NCBI GenBank assembly: GCA_016744695.1
Contig: JADGDV010000032.1
Coordinates: 1 to 38,518 of the forward strand
DNA length: 38,518 bases
Origin: Hahellaceae bacterium
GTDB lineage: Bacteria; Pseudomonadota; Gammaproteobacteria; Pseudomonadales; Oleiphilaceae
Direction of reading: 5' to 3'
The first letter of the stretch is position 1; each line of letters opens with the position of its first letter. The translations under genes were made by a program, and so were the position numbers. Positions 15,620 through 25,025 of the stretch are shown piece by piece. The notes under the pieces were generated by a model, which made no database searches, was not told the origin of the DNA, and saw only the letters and a list, made by a program, of their open reading frames with translations.

Positions 15620-17968
15620 ATGACAAATACTGCAAAAAATAATGTATTAGATATACCAATGGTCGATGTACTAATTATTGGTGCAGGGCCTGCTGGCCTT
15701 AGTGCTGCTATGCAGGCAAAAAAACGACAGATTAGTCACCTGGTACTTGAAGCAAGCAAAACCATCGCGCATACCATCCATTCGTTTGCAGGCGGGAAGT
15801 GGATCATGGATGAGCCTGTAAAAATCCCTCATAGAAGTGGTTTACTCTTTAATGCGAATACTAAGGAAACGCTTATTGATGCGTGGTCCAGTCAGGTTGA
15901 TCAATATGCATTAGATATTCAATTTGGGCAACGCGTTGAGTCAATTACTGGTTCAAAAGGGGCTTACTTAGTCCGAACTGAGTCTCAGTGTACTTATCGT
16001 GCCAAGTCACTAGTATTGGCATTTGGTGTAGAAGGTAAGCCGGTATTATTACCTGAAGATATCGACCCGAAAGGCATCGCTAATTATTCTATTCCTCAAA
16101 AAGAAACGTGGTCTAATCAGCGTATTCTGGTTGTTGGAGCAGGGGACTCAGCTGTTGAAGAGGCCTTATTACTTGCAAAAACTAATCATGTGTTTTTGCT
16201 TAACCGGAGAGATAGCTTCGAACGTTGTAAAGCGGCAAATAAAGCGTTAATTAATAAGGCGATAGAACATAAAGAGATAGTGTGTGCTTTTAATAGTGAG
16301 CTTATATCCATTTCCCCTAGTGAAAGTACTACATTAGTTGCCAGATTTAAGACGAATAAAACCAATAAGATCGGAAAAGTAGATAAGGTTCTTGTTCGCA
16401 TTGGTACACAATCTACAAATGATTTTTTCAGTACATTAGGGCTAAATCTTGCTGAAGAAGCAAATGGCCGCCTGCATATCAATGAATATGGTGAGACTTC
16501 AGAGCAAGGCGTATATGTTATTGGCTCAGTATCAGGTCAAGCTCTAATAAAACAAGGAATGAATCAAGGGGTGATCTGTGTCGAACACTTAAGCGGTTAC
16601 CCCGTTATTCCAACAGAGTTAATGGTGTTTCAACAAAGGCTAAAGGCGCAAGGCATTAAAGCCAGTGCTCGTGATGTATTAGATAAAATCAACTTGTCGG
16701 GTTTATTTAAATCCGTTTCCAAGGCTTCGTTAAGAGAAGTGTTGATGCACACAGAGGTGCTGGCCTTTGATCAATCAAAAGAAATTGTTGGTAATGATGA
16801 GTATTGTGATGATTTGTTTTTTGTATATTCAGGCTATTTGAATGTGCTTACTCAAAGCCAAGACTCACACCGAATTAATTCTGGTGAAACAGTGGGTGAA
16901 ATTACCTTATTGAGTCAGCAGGCAAGTAAGTATGCTATTAAAGCTGAAAAAGGCTCCTTTATATTTAAGTTCCCCCACTATGTGATTGCAAAGCTGGCCA
17001 AACAAAATACAACATTTAGTGATGCTTTATTAAAGCAGTATCTTAAACGCACACTGAAATGGTTGATGCAGACAACCATTCCGGATTACCTGCTTGAACT
17101 ATTTATTAAGAAATCAAAGGTCGTTGTATTTGAAAAAGGGCAATCAGTTGATAGAAATGGTGACCTTATTTTTCTCATGATTAATGGCTCGGTCGCCGTA
17201 GACGAGGGGAATTGTTATTCCTTGAAGCAGGGCGGTGGCCAAATAGGTTTTAGAGAGGCGCTTGAAAAGCAGCCAATCCCTGGTTTTCAGATTAATCAGA
17301 ACAATACACGGGCATGGGCATTGCCCGTTTCTCTTATCTCAGGTTTTCATACATTAAACCCACAGGTCGTTACCCAGCGAATTGAAGCAGAGCTTGGCCT
17401 AGTAGCAGACCCTTTGCCACATAAAATGACCATAGTGGATACTGCTAAGCTGGATTTTTATACGAAAGAGAATTTGGGGAATGCTGGTAATGTGTTGGTC
17501 ATTGATAGAGATAAGTGTGTTGGTTGTAATCAATGTGAGTCGGCGTGTGCATCTACACACAATGGCGTATCTAGGTTAAACAGGAAGACAGGGGTGTTAA
17601 AGGACAATTTATTGGTTGCTAGTGCATGTCGGCATTGTAAGACGCCTGCATGCCTTACCGATTGCCCCGCTGATGCAATTTCACGAACGGCTTCGGGCGA
17701 AATTATTATTAGTGACCAGTGTATAGGCTGTGGTAACTGTGCTGTAAATTGCTCTTATGATGTAATTACTATTACCAGTGATACTGGCCTTTCTTGGTTT
17801 GAAAAAATAACCCAAGGCTTTGTGAAACCAAAGGAACGAGCATCTAAAGCGGTTAAATGTGACCTGTGTGTTAGTCGTAAAAATGGGCCCGCATGTGTTC
17901 AGTCTTGTCCAACGGGGGCAGCGAAAAGGCTTAACCCAACACATTTGATTGAAACTGTAAATATTTGA
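15620..17968 (+). CDS. NADPH-FAD / cNMP-like / 4x[4Fe-4S] fusion oxidoreductase
   Basis: 782 aa, cytoplasmic. Residues 14-330 are a thioredoxin-reductase-like flavoprotein with FAD motif GAGPAG (21-26) and NAD(P)H motif GAGDSA (173-178). NRRDSF at 195-200 suggests NADPH. No CxxC is present, so it resembles ferredoxin-NADP reductases rather than thioredoxin reductases. Residues about 360-470 and 485-590 look like two cyclic-nucleotide-binding-type domains, the second weak. Residues 625-782 are a polyferredoxin with four 4-Cys sets: C633/636/639/643, C670/673/678/682, C701/704/707/711 and C747/750/759/763. The likely role is to move electrons between NADPH and the membrane proteins encoded 10 and 40 nt downstream. 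Direction and ligand are not known. GGAGGTGA stands about 7 nt before the ATG. Confidence 0.85.
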   Translation: MTNTAKNNVLDIPMVDVLIIGAGPAGLSAAMQAKKRQISHLVLEASKTIAHTIHSFAGGKWIMDEPVKIPHRSGLLFNANTKETLIDAWSSQVDQYALDIQFGQRVESITGSKGAYLVRTESQCTYRAKSLVLAFGVEGKPVLLPEDIDPKGIANYSIPQKETWSNQRILVVGAGDSAVEEALLLAKTNHVFLLNRRDSFERCKAANKALINKAIEHKEIVCAFNSELISISPSESTTLVARFKTNKTNKIGKVDKVLVRIGTQSTNDFFSTLGLNLAEEANGRLHINEYGETSEQGVYVIGSVSGQALIKQGMNQGVICVEHLSGYPVIPTELMVFQQRLKAQGIKASARDVLDKINLSGLFKSVSKASLREVLMHTEVLAFDQSKEIVGNDEYCDDLFFVYSGYLNVLTQSQDSHRINSGETVGEITLLSQQASKYAIKAEKGSFIFKFPHYVIAKLAKQNTTFSDALLKQYLKRTLKWLMQTTIPDYLLELFIKKSKVVVFEKGQSVDRNGDLIFLMINGSVAVDEGNCYSLKQGGGQIGFREALEKQPIPGFQINQNNTRAWALPVSLISGFHTLNPQVVTQRIEAELGLVADPLPHKMTIVDTAKLDFYTKENLGNAGNVLVIDRDKCVGCNQCESACASTHNGVSRLNRKTGVLKDNLLVASACRHCKTPACLTDCPADAISRTASGEIIISDQCIGCGNCAVNCSYDVITITSDTGLSWFEKITQGFVKPKERASKAVKCDLCVSRKNGPACVQSCPTGAAKRLNPTHLIETVNI

Positions 17969-17978
17969 GGGTGCTGGT

Positions 17979-18806
17979 ATGTATATTTTAACGGGCAGGT
18001 TGGTTGGACAAGGTATTTTATTTTTATGTTTTTTATTACTTATACCTTATTTGCTTTACACACCGCTATTTAATCATTCAGGTGATACAACTCTTGGCTT
18101 ATTTTTTGGTGTGATAGCGGGGTTGATAGTTATTCAGTTAATGTTTCTGGGAATAAAAAAGTCTTTCTGCATAGACCGACTTGGAAGCCAACAACAATGG
18201 ATATCTGCTCACAATTATACCGGTGCCGGCTTATTAATTGTAACGTTATTGCATGCAGGGTTTCAGGTAGACATGAATATTCATGGTGCGGCGATAGCCT
18301 TTTTATTTATTATGGTGGCCTCTGGTCTTCTTGGTGTTATTGCTTACACATTCTTTCCTTCACTCATAAATAAATTTAAACCTTGGTTTTATCAAGATGA
18401 AATGCTCAACCAGCTTCAGCTTACTGATAGTAAATTGTTAGCGCTTTCAGCAAAAATTGATCATCAGTTAAATAATTTAGCTTGGGTTATGGTTCAGGGC
18501 AATAACTATAGTGTTGTAGTTAATCCTGGCTGGCGGGCTGTTACTGCGCGCCTTATTAAAGTTATATGTGCTCCTGATGTATTGCTTGAAATAAAGCGTC
18601 AAAATAAACAAAGAAGTTCTGCTAACAGAAATGAACTAGATGAGTTTATTGAACTGTTTGAAAGTAGAGTTTACGGTTACCGGCGGCTTATTATTGCTGC
18701 TAGCTTAGCTTTATTGATGACCGGTTGGCGGCGTTTGCATCGCCTTATTTCAAATCTATTTTTTGTTTTGTTAATTGTGCATGTTGTTGTGAGTTTTCAA
18801 TATTAG
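17979..18806 (+). CDS. Heme-b-type membrane protein of the electron-transfer operon
   Basis: 275 aa with hydrophobic segments at about 10-30, 38-58, 80-97, 104-127, 236-250 and 255-273. Histidines H78 and H92 lie in one segment and H254 and H268 in another. Both pairs are 14 apart, the spacing seen in cytochromes that bind two b hemes between two helices. The soluble part between residues 130 and 235 is mixed and unrecognised. I infer a cytochrome-b-like subunit passing electrons across the inner membrane from the Fe-S protein to the decaheme cytochrome. GAGG precedes the ATG by 8 nt and the gap to the upstream gene is 10 nt. I cannot assign it to a named family with certainty. Confidence 0.7.
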   Translation: MYILTGRLVGQGILFLCFLLLIPYLLYTPLFNHSGDTTLGLFFGVIAGLIVIQLMFLGIKKSFCIDRLGSQQQWISAHNYTGAGLLIVTLLHAGFQVDMNIHGAAIAFLFIMVASGLLGVIAYTFFPSLINKFKPWFYQDEMLNQLQLTDSKLLALSAKIDHQLNNLAWVMVQGNNYSVVVNPGWRAVTARLIKVICAPDVLLEIKRQNKQRSSANRNELDEFIELFESRVYGYRRLIIAASLALLMTGWRRLHRLISNLFFVLLIVHVVVSFQY

Positions 18807-18845
18807 AACTAAGCTCTTAGTATTTATTTATTGAGAGAAAAAATT

Positions 18846-20300
18846 TTGGTTTTTGAAAATGTTTTTCATATATCAATTATTGATACATCGTTAGACGAAA
18901 CGATATATAAGAAAGAAGTACTGGGTAATGTATTTACGGCTGGCACTGGTCATGAGTTAGATATTAGTTTTGCCAATATTCCTGCGTTGAGAGTTGTTCG
19001 TGACACTAATGACTCGATTACAATACAGCGAGGCTCAAAAACAAAACAGCTGACCTTGCCAGGGCTTAGTCATTTGCCTGATGGCTGGACATTGCTTGCC
19101 GATAAAGGAAGCTCAGATGCTATTGTTCTATTATCTTTAAAAGGGCCCTGTAGGTTTACGTCGATACCTCGTGAGGCTACACCTCGTAAAGCGATAAGTC
19201 GTAACGCTATAATAAGTCGAAGCTTCTGGCCTTTATTTTTAATTTTTATCTTATCATTGCCTTTTTGGGTCACTGATTTTAATAAGAGCATCATTAAAAA
19301 TGAGGATACTGGTTTACCCAGTATTACTAATGCTCTACAGAATACCTTGAGCCCCGGCCCTCTCCATCGTGCGCACCAAAACTCTGCAACGCAATGCAAT
19401 GACTGCCACCAGAATGAATTTGGCTCTATTCAAATAGAGCCTTGTTTGTCGTGTCATACGATGAAACGTCATTTGACTGCAGCTCAAACCGGTAATCACC
19501 CTTTATGTATTGGCTGCCACAAAGAGCATGAAGAGCCTTCAAAACTGATTATTAGAGATGAGCGTTTATGTTCGCAATGTCATGTGAACCACGATACATT
19601 AAAGGGTGTTTTGGCAGCAGGGATTGAAGTTGAGCTTGATGTGCTTACAAATTTCCCAGAGAGTCATCCAGAATTTAATCAAGAAAAAAATGACAGTTCC
19701 AATATCCTTTTTTCACATAAAGCACATTTATCAAGCGATAAGGTTAAGGATAAAAATAACGATAAAATGCTTGAATGTGTTGATTGTCATAGAGTCTCTG
19801 ATAGAGCAAAAACGTTTGAGCCTATCTCAATGGAGGCAGATTGCGGTACTTGTCATGGGCAAGGCACGAAAGAGGCGTCGATTATTCTAGATACTTTTGA
19901 GCATGGAGACTTAGCATCTATTCTATCTTTATATCAAGGCGTTAATATTAAGCATTCATTGCTCAATGTTTATGAAGTAATGAATAAACAGTGTAAATCA
20001 TGTCATATATTACCTACCGTCGCATTTAATTCAACAAAGGAGTTATTTGCCTGGAAACAAGGTCAGAGCGCAGGGTATGCACGATTCAGTGATCTTAGAT
20101 TTTCTCATAAACGCCATGAAGGTAGCTTGAAGTGTTTGGATTGCCATAGTAGTGCAAGTGAATCTAAACTAGCCTCCGATAGTATTCTCCCAAGAAAAGC
20201 TCAGTGTAGTCGGTGTCATCAAAGTGAATCAGATGATCAGGCTGTACTCGAAACTCGTTGTGCTGATTGTCATTACTTTCATACTATTGACTGGGATTAA
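18846..20300 (+). CDS. Membrane-anchored decaheme c-type cytochrome
   Basis: About 484 aa from TTG 18846, which has GAGAG 8 nt upstream; a TTG at 18831 in frame would place that site inside the gene. Counted from 18831, residues 1-125 are soluble and have an FHA-like look (GTGHELDISFANIPALRVVRD), but this is tentative. Residues 131-149 form one membrane segment. The rest carries ten CxxCH sites, beginning at about C189, C205, C226, C247, C316, C338, C388, C435, C459 and C477. The hemes must face the periplasm, so the N-terminal domain would be cytoplasmic. As last gene of the operon it is the likely electron exit to periplasmic partners. No outer-membrane porin partner is present, unlike MtrCAB systems. 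Confidence 0.85.
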   Translation: MVFENVFHISIIDTSLDETIYKKEVLGNVFTAGTGHELDISFANIPALRVVRDTNDSITIQRGSKTKQLTLPGLSHLPDGWTLLADKGSSDAIVLLSLKGPCRFTSIPREATPRKAISRNAIISRSFWPLFLIFILSLPFWVTDFNKSIIKNEDTGLPSITNALQNTLSPGPLHRAHQNSATQCNDCHQNEFGSIQIEPCLSCHTMKRHLTAAQTGNHPLCIGCHKEHEEPSKLIIRDERLCSQCHVNHDTLKGVLAAGIEVELDVLTNFPESHPEFNQEKNDSSNILFSHKAHLSSDKVKDKNNDKMLECVDCHRVSDRAKTFEPISMEADCGTCHGQGTKEASIILDTFEHGDLASILSLYQGVNIKHSLLNVYEVMNKQCKSCHILPTVAFNSTKELFAWKQGQSAGYARFSDLRFSHKRHEGSLKCLDCHSSASESKLASDSILPRKAQCSRCHQSESDDQAVLETRCADCHYFHTIDWD

Positions 20301-20331
20301 TGCTCGTTAATTCTGAAGTAATTGATAAAAG

Positions 20332-20365
20332 ACGTGATGGCAATATCTTTGATAAGCCATCACGT
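20332..20365 (+). terminator. Terminator after the decaheme gene
   Basis: ACGTGATGGC and its perfect complement pair around a 14-nt loop and are followed by GAGGTTTTGTTT. It lies 31 nt after the stop of the decaheme gene. Confidence 0.7.
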
Positions 20366-20384
20366 GAGGTTTTGTTTATAACTT

Positions 20385-20407
20385 AAGGTCAGTGGGGTAC
20401 TGACCTT
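20385..20407. terminator. Second hairpin between converging operons
   Basis: AAGGTCAGT and its perfect complement surround a 5-nt loop (GGGGT), with TTTTA at the right edge and TTAA at the left. It sits 12 nt from the stop of the minus-strand DUF1501 gene, so it may serve both directions. Confidence 0.65.
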
Positions 20408-20419
20408 TTATCAGATAAA

Positions 20420-21664
20420 CTAAGAAAATAAATTTAAATTTTCGACAGGAATCGGATACTTTGAGCTGAGTTCTGACTTCCCCCAACCTAGGTGATTCCG
20501 CAACGCTCGATGAACATGCTGGATTGTGATTTGAATCCCATTATCATCAAAAGCTAAAGTTTCAGGGTTTACTCTGCGTGGCCTTAACTGATCGCTTGAA
20601 CCACCAACCATACGGTTGCCGTTTATATTATCACCAATCACTATAGCACTACCGGTTGACCAATGATCTTTACCTTTTTTACTGTTGTACCACGGTGTCC
20701 TGCCAAATTCCGAGCCAACCAGTATGGTGGTTTTGTTTGCAATACCTTGCCGTTGAAGCTCTTTCATTAGATGATCGAGGTTCTCAAATAAATTATTACA
20801 AGCCGTAACTGTTCCTTTGTCGCTATCGGCATGTTTATCAAAGCCACCACCACCACCAAACGCCGCAGCAGCGCATTGCCCTGAGGCTAATAAGGCCGCT
20901 GCCATTTCAGCTTGAAACTTAGAGCCAGTACTAGGGTTCGCCGGCAGGTAGTCCGTCACAGAAGCAATATCTCGTGAACTAATTCTGGCTTCGCTAAACT
21001 TCTTCCATGTTTCGGCTACACTGGGTGTTTCTGGGTTATAGCCCATGTGATCCAACAAGGCTTTCTGCTTATCCTGCAACATCTGTGAGATGTTATTAGG
21101 TTGATCTGGGTGAACATTAACCAACTTCTTTATCGATGCACTCGAGCCAATTCGAATGGCAGAGACTTCACCCGCTGTAGCGGTATGCCCACCGGCCGAA
21201 TAATAGGGCACCGCCATACCGGCTTTATGTGGCACGGCATGTAATGCTGCCAAGGTTGGAAACCCTGCAAAGCTCTGTCCAGAGGCGAGATAATAAGAGC
21301 CTTGAGCATGACTGCCTGTAAAGCAATTTAAGCCATTGATGACAACCATCTTTTGTTGATACGTTTCATAAAAATGCTCCATCCAGTCATAGTCTACCGA
21401 CGCACCAGGTGCGATAGGGGCGTATCGCAAATTGCCCGCCCGACGGATATCTGCCGTTTTATATTTATTCATAAAACCACGCCCTGGGCTATGTTCAACC
21501 TCGCCTTTTGGGTCGCAAATAGAGGTTACATCCCAACCTCCACCTGCATTAACGACTATAAGGTATCGGTTTGGAGTGGTACCTTTAGCCCATAAAGGGT
21601 TAATGGGTAAGCTCATCATAACGCCCGCAGATGCCATGAGTTTAATAAGTTCTCTTCTATTCAT
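20420..21664 (-). CDS. Tat-exported DUF1501 protein (second copy)
   Basis: About 414 aa. The ATG at 21664 (third Met-frame option MNRRE) has AAGG 8 nt upstream; ATG 21670 is too close to it. The signal is NRRELIKLMASAGVMMSLP, a twin-arginine-like export signal ending near LWAKG. Family features are VNAGGGWDVTSICDP, INGLNCFTGSHAQGS, FDKHADSD and SEFGRTPWYNSKKGKDHWS. A glycine-rich patch (AAFGGGGGFDK) is notable. It lies 10 nt after the YceI/cytochrome gene 21681-25025 and is probably the last gene of that minus-strand operon. It is homologous to the protein at 14120, but the two are diverged, so this is not a recent duplication. The reaction is unknown. Confidence 0.85.
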   Translation of the reverse strand: MNRRELIKLMASAGVMMSLPINPLWAKGTTPNRYLIVVNAGGGWDVTSICDPKGEVEHSPGRGFMNKYKTADIRRAGNLRYAPIAPGASVDYDWMEHFYETYQQKMVVINGLNCFTGSHAQGSYYLASGQSFAGFPTLAALHAVPHKAGMAVPYYSAGGHTATAGEVSAIRIGSSASIKKLVNVHPDQPNNISQMLQDKQKALLDHMGYNPETPSVAETWKKFSEARISSRDIASVTDYLPANPSTGSKFQAEMAAALLASGQCAAAAFGGGGGFDKHADSDKGTVTACNNLFENLDHLMKELQRQGIANKTTILVGSEFGRTPWYNSKKGKDHWSTGSAIVIGDNINGNRMVGGSSDQLRPRRVNPETLAFDDNGIQITIQHVHRALRNHLGWGKSELSSKYPIPVENLNLFS

Positions 21665-21680
21665 ATCCATAACCTTCCCC

Positions 21681-24600
21681 TTACATGTAAAAATATCGTG
21701 GATTCATTAAGACAAACTGCACTACTGCCTGCCAAGCTCGCGTATAATAATTATGATCATAATCCACATAATCTTTGTTCACTGTTGCCGAGTTTTTCTT
21801 TACTTTACAATTGTTGGCTATACGTGTAGAAATCGAGCCATCAGCAATGCCTGCTTGTCCAATATCTAAGGCATCTAAATAGACATCATATGCAATAGAT
21901 ACTGCCTCACTATTAATCGTTAACTTAATACCTAGAACATTGTGATACAAGTCGACTATAGCCTGTTTGATTTTCTCAATATTAGTATTAGAGCTTGGTG
22001 TTATATTAGGCTCGATCCCCGCTAGAATCGTTCGATCTTTAGGCTTTTTGGCGAAGTTCTTTGCTGTAACATGGCAAGACATATCTTCGGCCATACGCAG
22101 TTGAATTGTTGCGGCTGCACCACTGATACTTTGATTGCGTATTGTTACGCTGTTGCTGTTAATGCCACCGTATAAAATACCCCAGGTACCTAGCCAATTA
22201 TCCCAACCTTCACCCAAGGTCGCTTTTATTTTTTTATTCAGCTGAGATGGCGTAATTAGAAGATTTTCCATCGTGCTATCATGTTGGCCTGTTGAGTATT
22301 TCCCTAACACCAAGCGTTTTGCCATGGCTTTAAAGTCATAGTTTTCGGTTTTGAACTTATCGGCCACAACAGAAATATAGGCTTGCTGATTCAAATAGGC
22401 CTCTGACTGAAAATTCACACCATCGGTTGTGTTAGGAACTAACGCAGTCCCTGTTATTTGCTTGTATACTGCTTTAACCATAGCACGTGAAAAACGTTTG
22501 TCCTGCACAACCTTTGATGCAACCCAGGGTAAAGCATCTACTCCTTTAGGAGCTGTTTGACCATTGAATCCTACTGGTAGGATTGTTGATTCATCCCATT
22601 TGGGTTTATCCGTGTAATAAGGGCGAGCTTCCCCCGCAAAGCTAATCCAGTTTTTAAACGAAGATGCCACAGGGTCCATTAGTTGGTGGCAACTGGTACA
22701 AGACGGATCAGTTAAGGTAGGTACTTCATGAGACGAATCACCATCTCCTGGGCGCTCCCCACTAATAGCTAGAATATCTGTATCAAGAAATTGCTTAAAT
22801 AAAGTATAAGCACGATGACGGTTCACGTTCGACGTTGTGGTAGGGTAACGGTGCATATAAACCCCTGTTGTTAATACCCCAGCGCTTGGTACGTTAGGCA
22901 AATTCACCGGCAGATAGTGCTCAGGATCTTTATTGAAACCAGGTACATAAACATCTTCTGGTTTAAGATCTCTAAATTTCTTGACACTTTCTAGGCCATA
23001 ACTTTTTGCGCTATACCAATTGAGCATGGCGTAGTTGGCTGTCAAAATCTCACTGAATGGCAAATTACGTTTGATCACATGGCCAATCAACTCTAAAGGG
23101 GCGTTAACATGACCTCGTGATGTATATTGGCGCAAGCGAATATATTGCTTGGCTGTTAAATTAGACCCTGACTGAGGGCTATAATCTTTTACCCATTCAG
23201 CACTAGCATTATCAAAGCTTTTCCATGAATAATTTCTTAAAACAGAATGATATGCATCTTTCATTTTTCCCTCAGTTAGTAATAAATCATTAAAGGTATT
23301 TTTAATCCGATTGATGAAAGCGTCTGATTCAAGCTGTTCATCAACAATACTTTCTAATGCTACAGAACCTTGATCAATTAAACGTTGTTTTTCTGAATCT
23401 GTTGGTTTACGTGCTACCAAATTTAGGGATATTTTATTAAGTAATTCGTAGGCTTTGCTACTGTCTAGTGCAGCAATAGAGTCAGAAATATTAATAATAG
23501 GAAGCTCTGTGGCTGGCTGCTCTTCAGACCCACCCCAAGCTTGGATCATGTAGTACGATACGTAGGTTGCACAGGTCTCATCACAACTTCCAGGCACACC
23601 GTAGGGCATTGTGTGAGTAATGAACTCAACTAAATCTGCACGTAATAAAGAGCTGGTTAAGGGTGTATTACCTTTTCCATCGCTACCATGGCAAGATAAA
23701 CACTGGGCATCATAAATGCTTTTCCCTGCCGCTATAATATCTTCATCGACTTCTTCTACTGGCGCAGGTTTTTCAACGGCAGGTTTTTCAGTGACAGGTT
23801 TTTCAACGACAGGCTTCTCAACGACAGGTTTTTCAACGACAGGTTTTTCAACAACAGGCTTCTCAACAGCTGGTTTTTCAGGTACACCTCCACCACTTGG
23901 GGTTTCCCATGTGTCCTTCATCCAGGTAACAATCTTTGCAGCACATTGCGAACCGCATTTATTCTTCTGACCATAAGGCATGAATTTCTTTATGTACGAC
24001 TGGAGATCTGGACGTTGTAGAGCGCCTGATATCGGTGTAGGTCCGTTACCATTTGCACCATGACAGCTTGAGCATTGCTGTGAGTATAACTGCCCGCCAT
24101 TAAGTTCGGTGGGCTTTTCACTAGAGCCCGTTGTGTTAACGGTAGCTTTGAGTTCCTGTGAGTAATCTGAGATTCTTCCTCTTGCAACCCTTTGAACACG
24201 GATCAGATAAGTGCCATCACCCTGGGTTTCATAAAGAAAGTTGTTTTTGCCTGATTCAATTTTATCAACTACATCCCAGCTATGCCCCGGACGTTTAACG
24301 GAAACAATAGTATGAGACTCATTATCAGATGAGTCTGCCCAGCTTACATTAATTGTTGAGCCGCTTAGGGTGGCGGATGTTTGAGAAGGGGGCGTAGGGA
24401 TATTGCCAATGGCAAGAATACCCCTGTCTACAGAGCCATCATTGGTCTGATCAAAAACCAGATTAAAGTAAACGGGCACACGGTGGGTAATTACATTCAA
24501 ACCAACCATGTCTCGCATAACATCAAACCCTTCGAGTAGGTTGAAGTCATTGATATCTATAATCACCGGTTTGAGACTGCTCACTACAATGCGGTTTTGC

Positions 24601-25025
24601 TTTGTTTGAGCGATATGAACATCGGCTATAACATTTTGTTTTGCCCCACCTAACTGAAGTGTTGCGGGCAGCCTTTTGGTTCTTACATCCCCAACTTGAA
24701 ACTTATTGATAAGCTCTGTTGTCAGCTCCATCGTGAGTAAAATATTGGGTAACAAGCCTGTTTTTAAGGCGTATGTTTGAATCTGGAAATCACGAGTATT
24801 GTTATTAGTATTAATACTCTCTGTATTGATTGCAAGCTTGGCTTTATTGCCTTTTATGCTGGCATCAATATGATCAAAGGTATTGATTTCTGGGACTGTG
24901 TTTTTTTTGACAGATAGAAAATGTAAGTCGGAGGCCTCTTTATCTAAGGTCCAGTTAGCGGCATTAACTGAATTAACAGTTATCGCTAACAGCGTTGTAA
25001 AAGTAATTTTAATAAGACGATTCAT
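21681..25025 (-). CDS. YceI / FN3 / c-type cytochrome DUF1592-DUF1588 protein (second copy)
   Basis: 1114 aa from ATG 25025 (a GTG at 25034 is in frame but less likely). Signal peptide 1-22 (VNA then ANW). YceI-like domain 24-192; FN3-like domain about 212-297; heme site CSSCH 318-322; linker of VEKPV repeats about 382-422; heme site CLSCH 442-446; DUF1549/1592/1588-like part with ILTANYA at 660 and CTSCHQLMDP from 776. Each of the first two hemes is followed by an MPYG, a possible axial Met, and by a CxxxC pair. The N-terminal 200 residues are clearly homologous to the 1580-aa protein, but PA14 and TSP3 parts are missing and the cytochrome domains differ. It probably sits in the periplasm and shares a substrate or lipid ligand with it. 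Confidence 0.85.
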   Translation of the reverse strand: MNRLIKITFTTLLAITVNSVNAANWTLDKEASDLHFLSVKKNTVPEINTFDHIDASIKGNKAKLAINTESINTNNNTRDFQIQTYALKTGLLPNILLTMELTTELINKFQVGDVRTKRLPATLQLGGAKQNVIADVHIAQTKQNRIVVSSLKPVIIDINDFNLLEGFDVMRDMVGLNVITHRVPVYFNLVFDQTNDGSVDRGILAIGNIPTPPSQTSATLSGSTINVSWADSSDNESHTIVSVKRPGHSWDVVDKIESGKNNFLYETQGDGTYLIRVQRVARGRISDYSQELKATVNTTGSSEKPTELNGGQLYSQQCSSCHGANGNGPTPISGALQRPDLQSYIKKFMPYGQKNKCGSQCAAKIVTWMKDTWETPSGGGVPEKPAVEKPVVEKPVVEKPVVEKPVVEKPVTEKPAVEKPAPVEEVDEDIIAAGKSIYDAQCLSCHGSDGKGNTPLTSSLLRADLVEFITHTMPYGVPGSCDETCATYVSYYMIQAWGGSEEQPATELPIINISDSIAALDSSKAYELLNKISLNLVARKPTDSEKQRLIDQGSVALESIVDEQLESDAFINRIKNTFNDLLLTEGKMKDAYHSVLRNYSWKSFDNASAEWVKDYSPQSGSNLTAKQYIRLRQYTSRGHVNAPLELIGHVIKRNLPFSEILTANYAMLNWYSAKSYGLESVKKFRDLKPEDVYVPGFNKDPEHYLPVNLPNVPSAGVLTTGVYMHRYPTTTSNVNRHRAYTLFKQFLDTDILAISGERPGDGDSSHEVPTLTDPSCTSCHQLMDPVASSFKNWISFAGEARPYYTDKPKWDESTILPVGFNGQTAPKGVDALPWVASKVVQDKRFSRAMVKAVYKQITGTALVPNTTDGVNFQSEAYLNQQAYISVVADKFKTENYDFKAMAKRLVLGKYSTGQHDSTMENLLITPSQLNKKIKATLGEGWDNWLGTWGILYGGINSNSVTIRNQSISGAAATIQLRMAEDMSCHVTAKNFAKKPKDRTILAGIEPNITPSSNTNIEKIKQAIVDLYHNVLGIKLTINSEAVSIAYDVYLDALDIGQAGIADGSISTRIANNCKVKKNSATVNKDYVDYDHNYYTRAWQAVVQFVLMNPRYFYM
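23765..23884 (-). repeat. 15-bp tandem repeat encoding VEKPV
   Basis: About eight units of 15 bp, each near caggtttttcaacga on the plus strand. They encode a (V/A)EKP(V/A) linker between the first and second heme domains of the cytochrome. Unit sequences differ by a few bases (caggcttctc variants), so the array is partly diverged. Confidence 0.8.

Noticed and set aside
23763-23884. CRISPR-like array
   Set aside because: The repeats are 15 bp, in frame and without spacers; they encode a protein linker.
23716-23970. Plus-strand open frame with a GFSTTGFST-like repeat
   Set aside because: The repeat is simply the complement of the VEKPV-coding repeat of the cytochrome gene.
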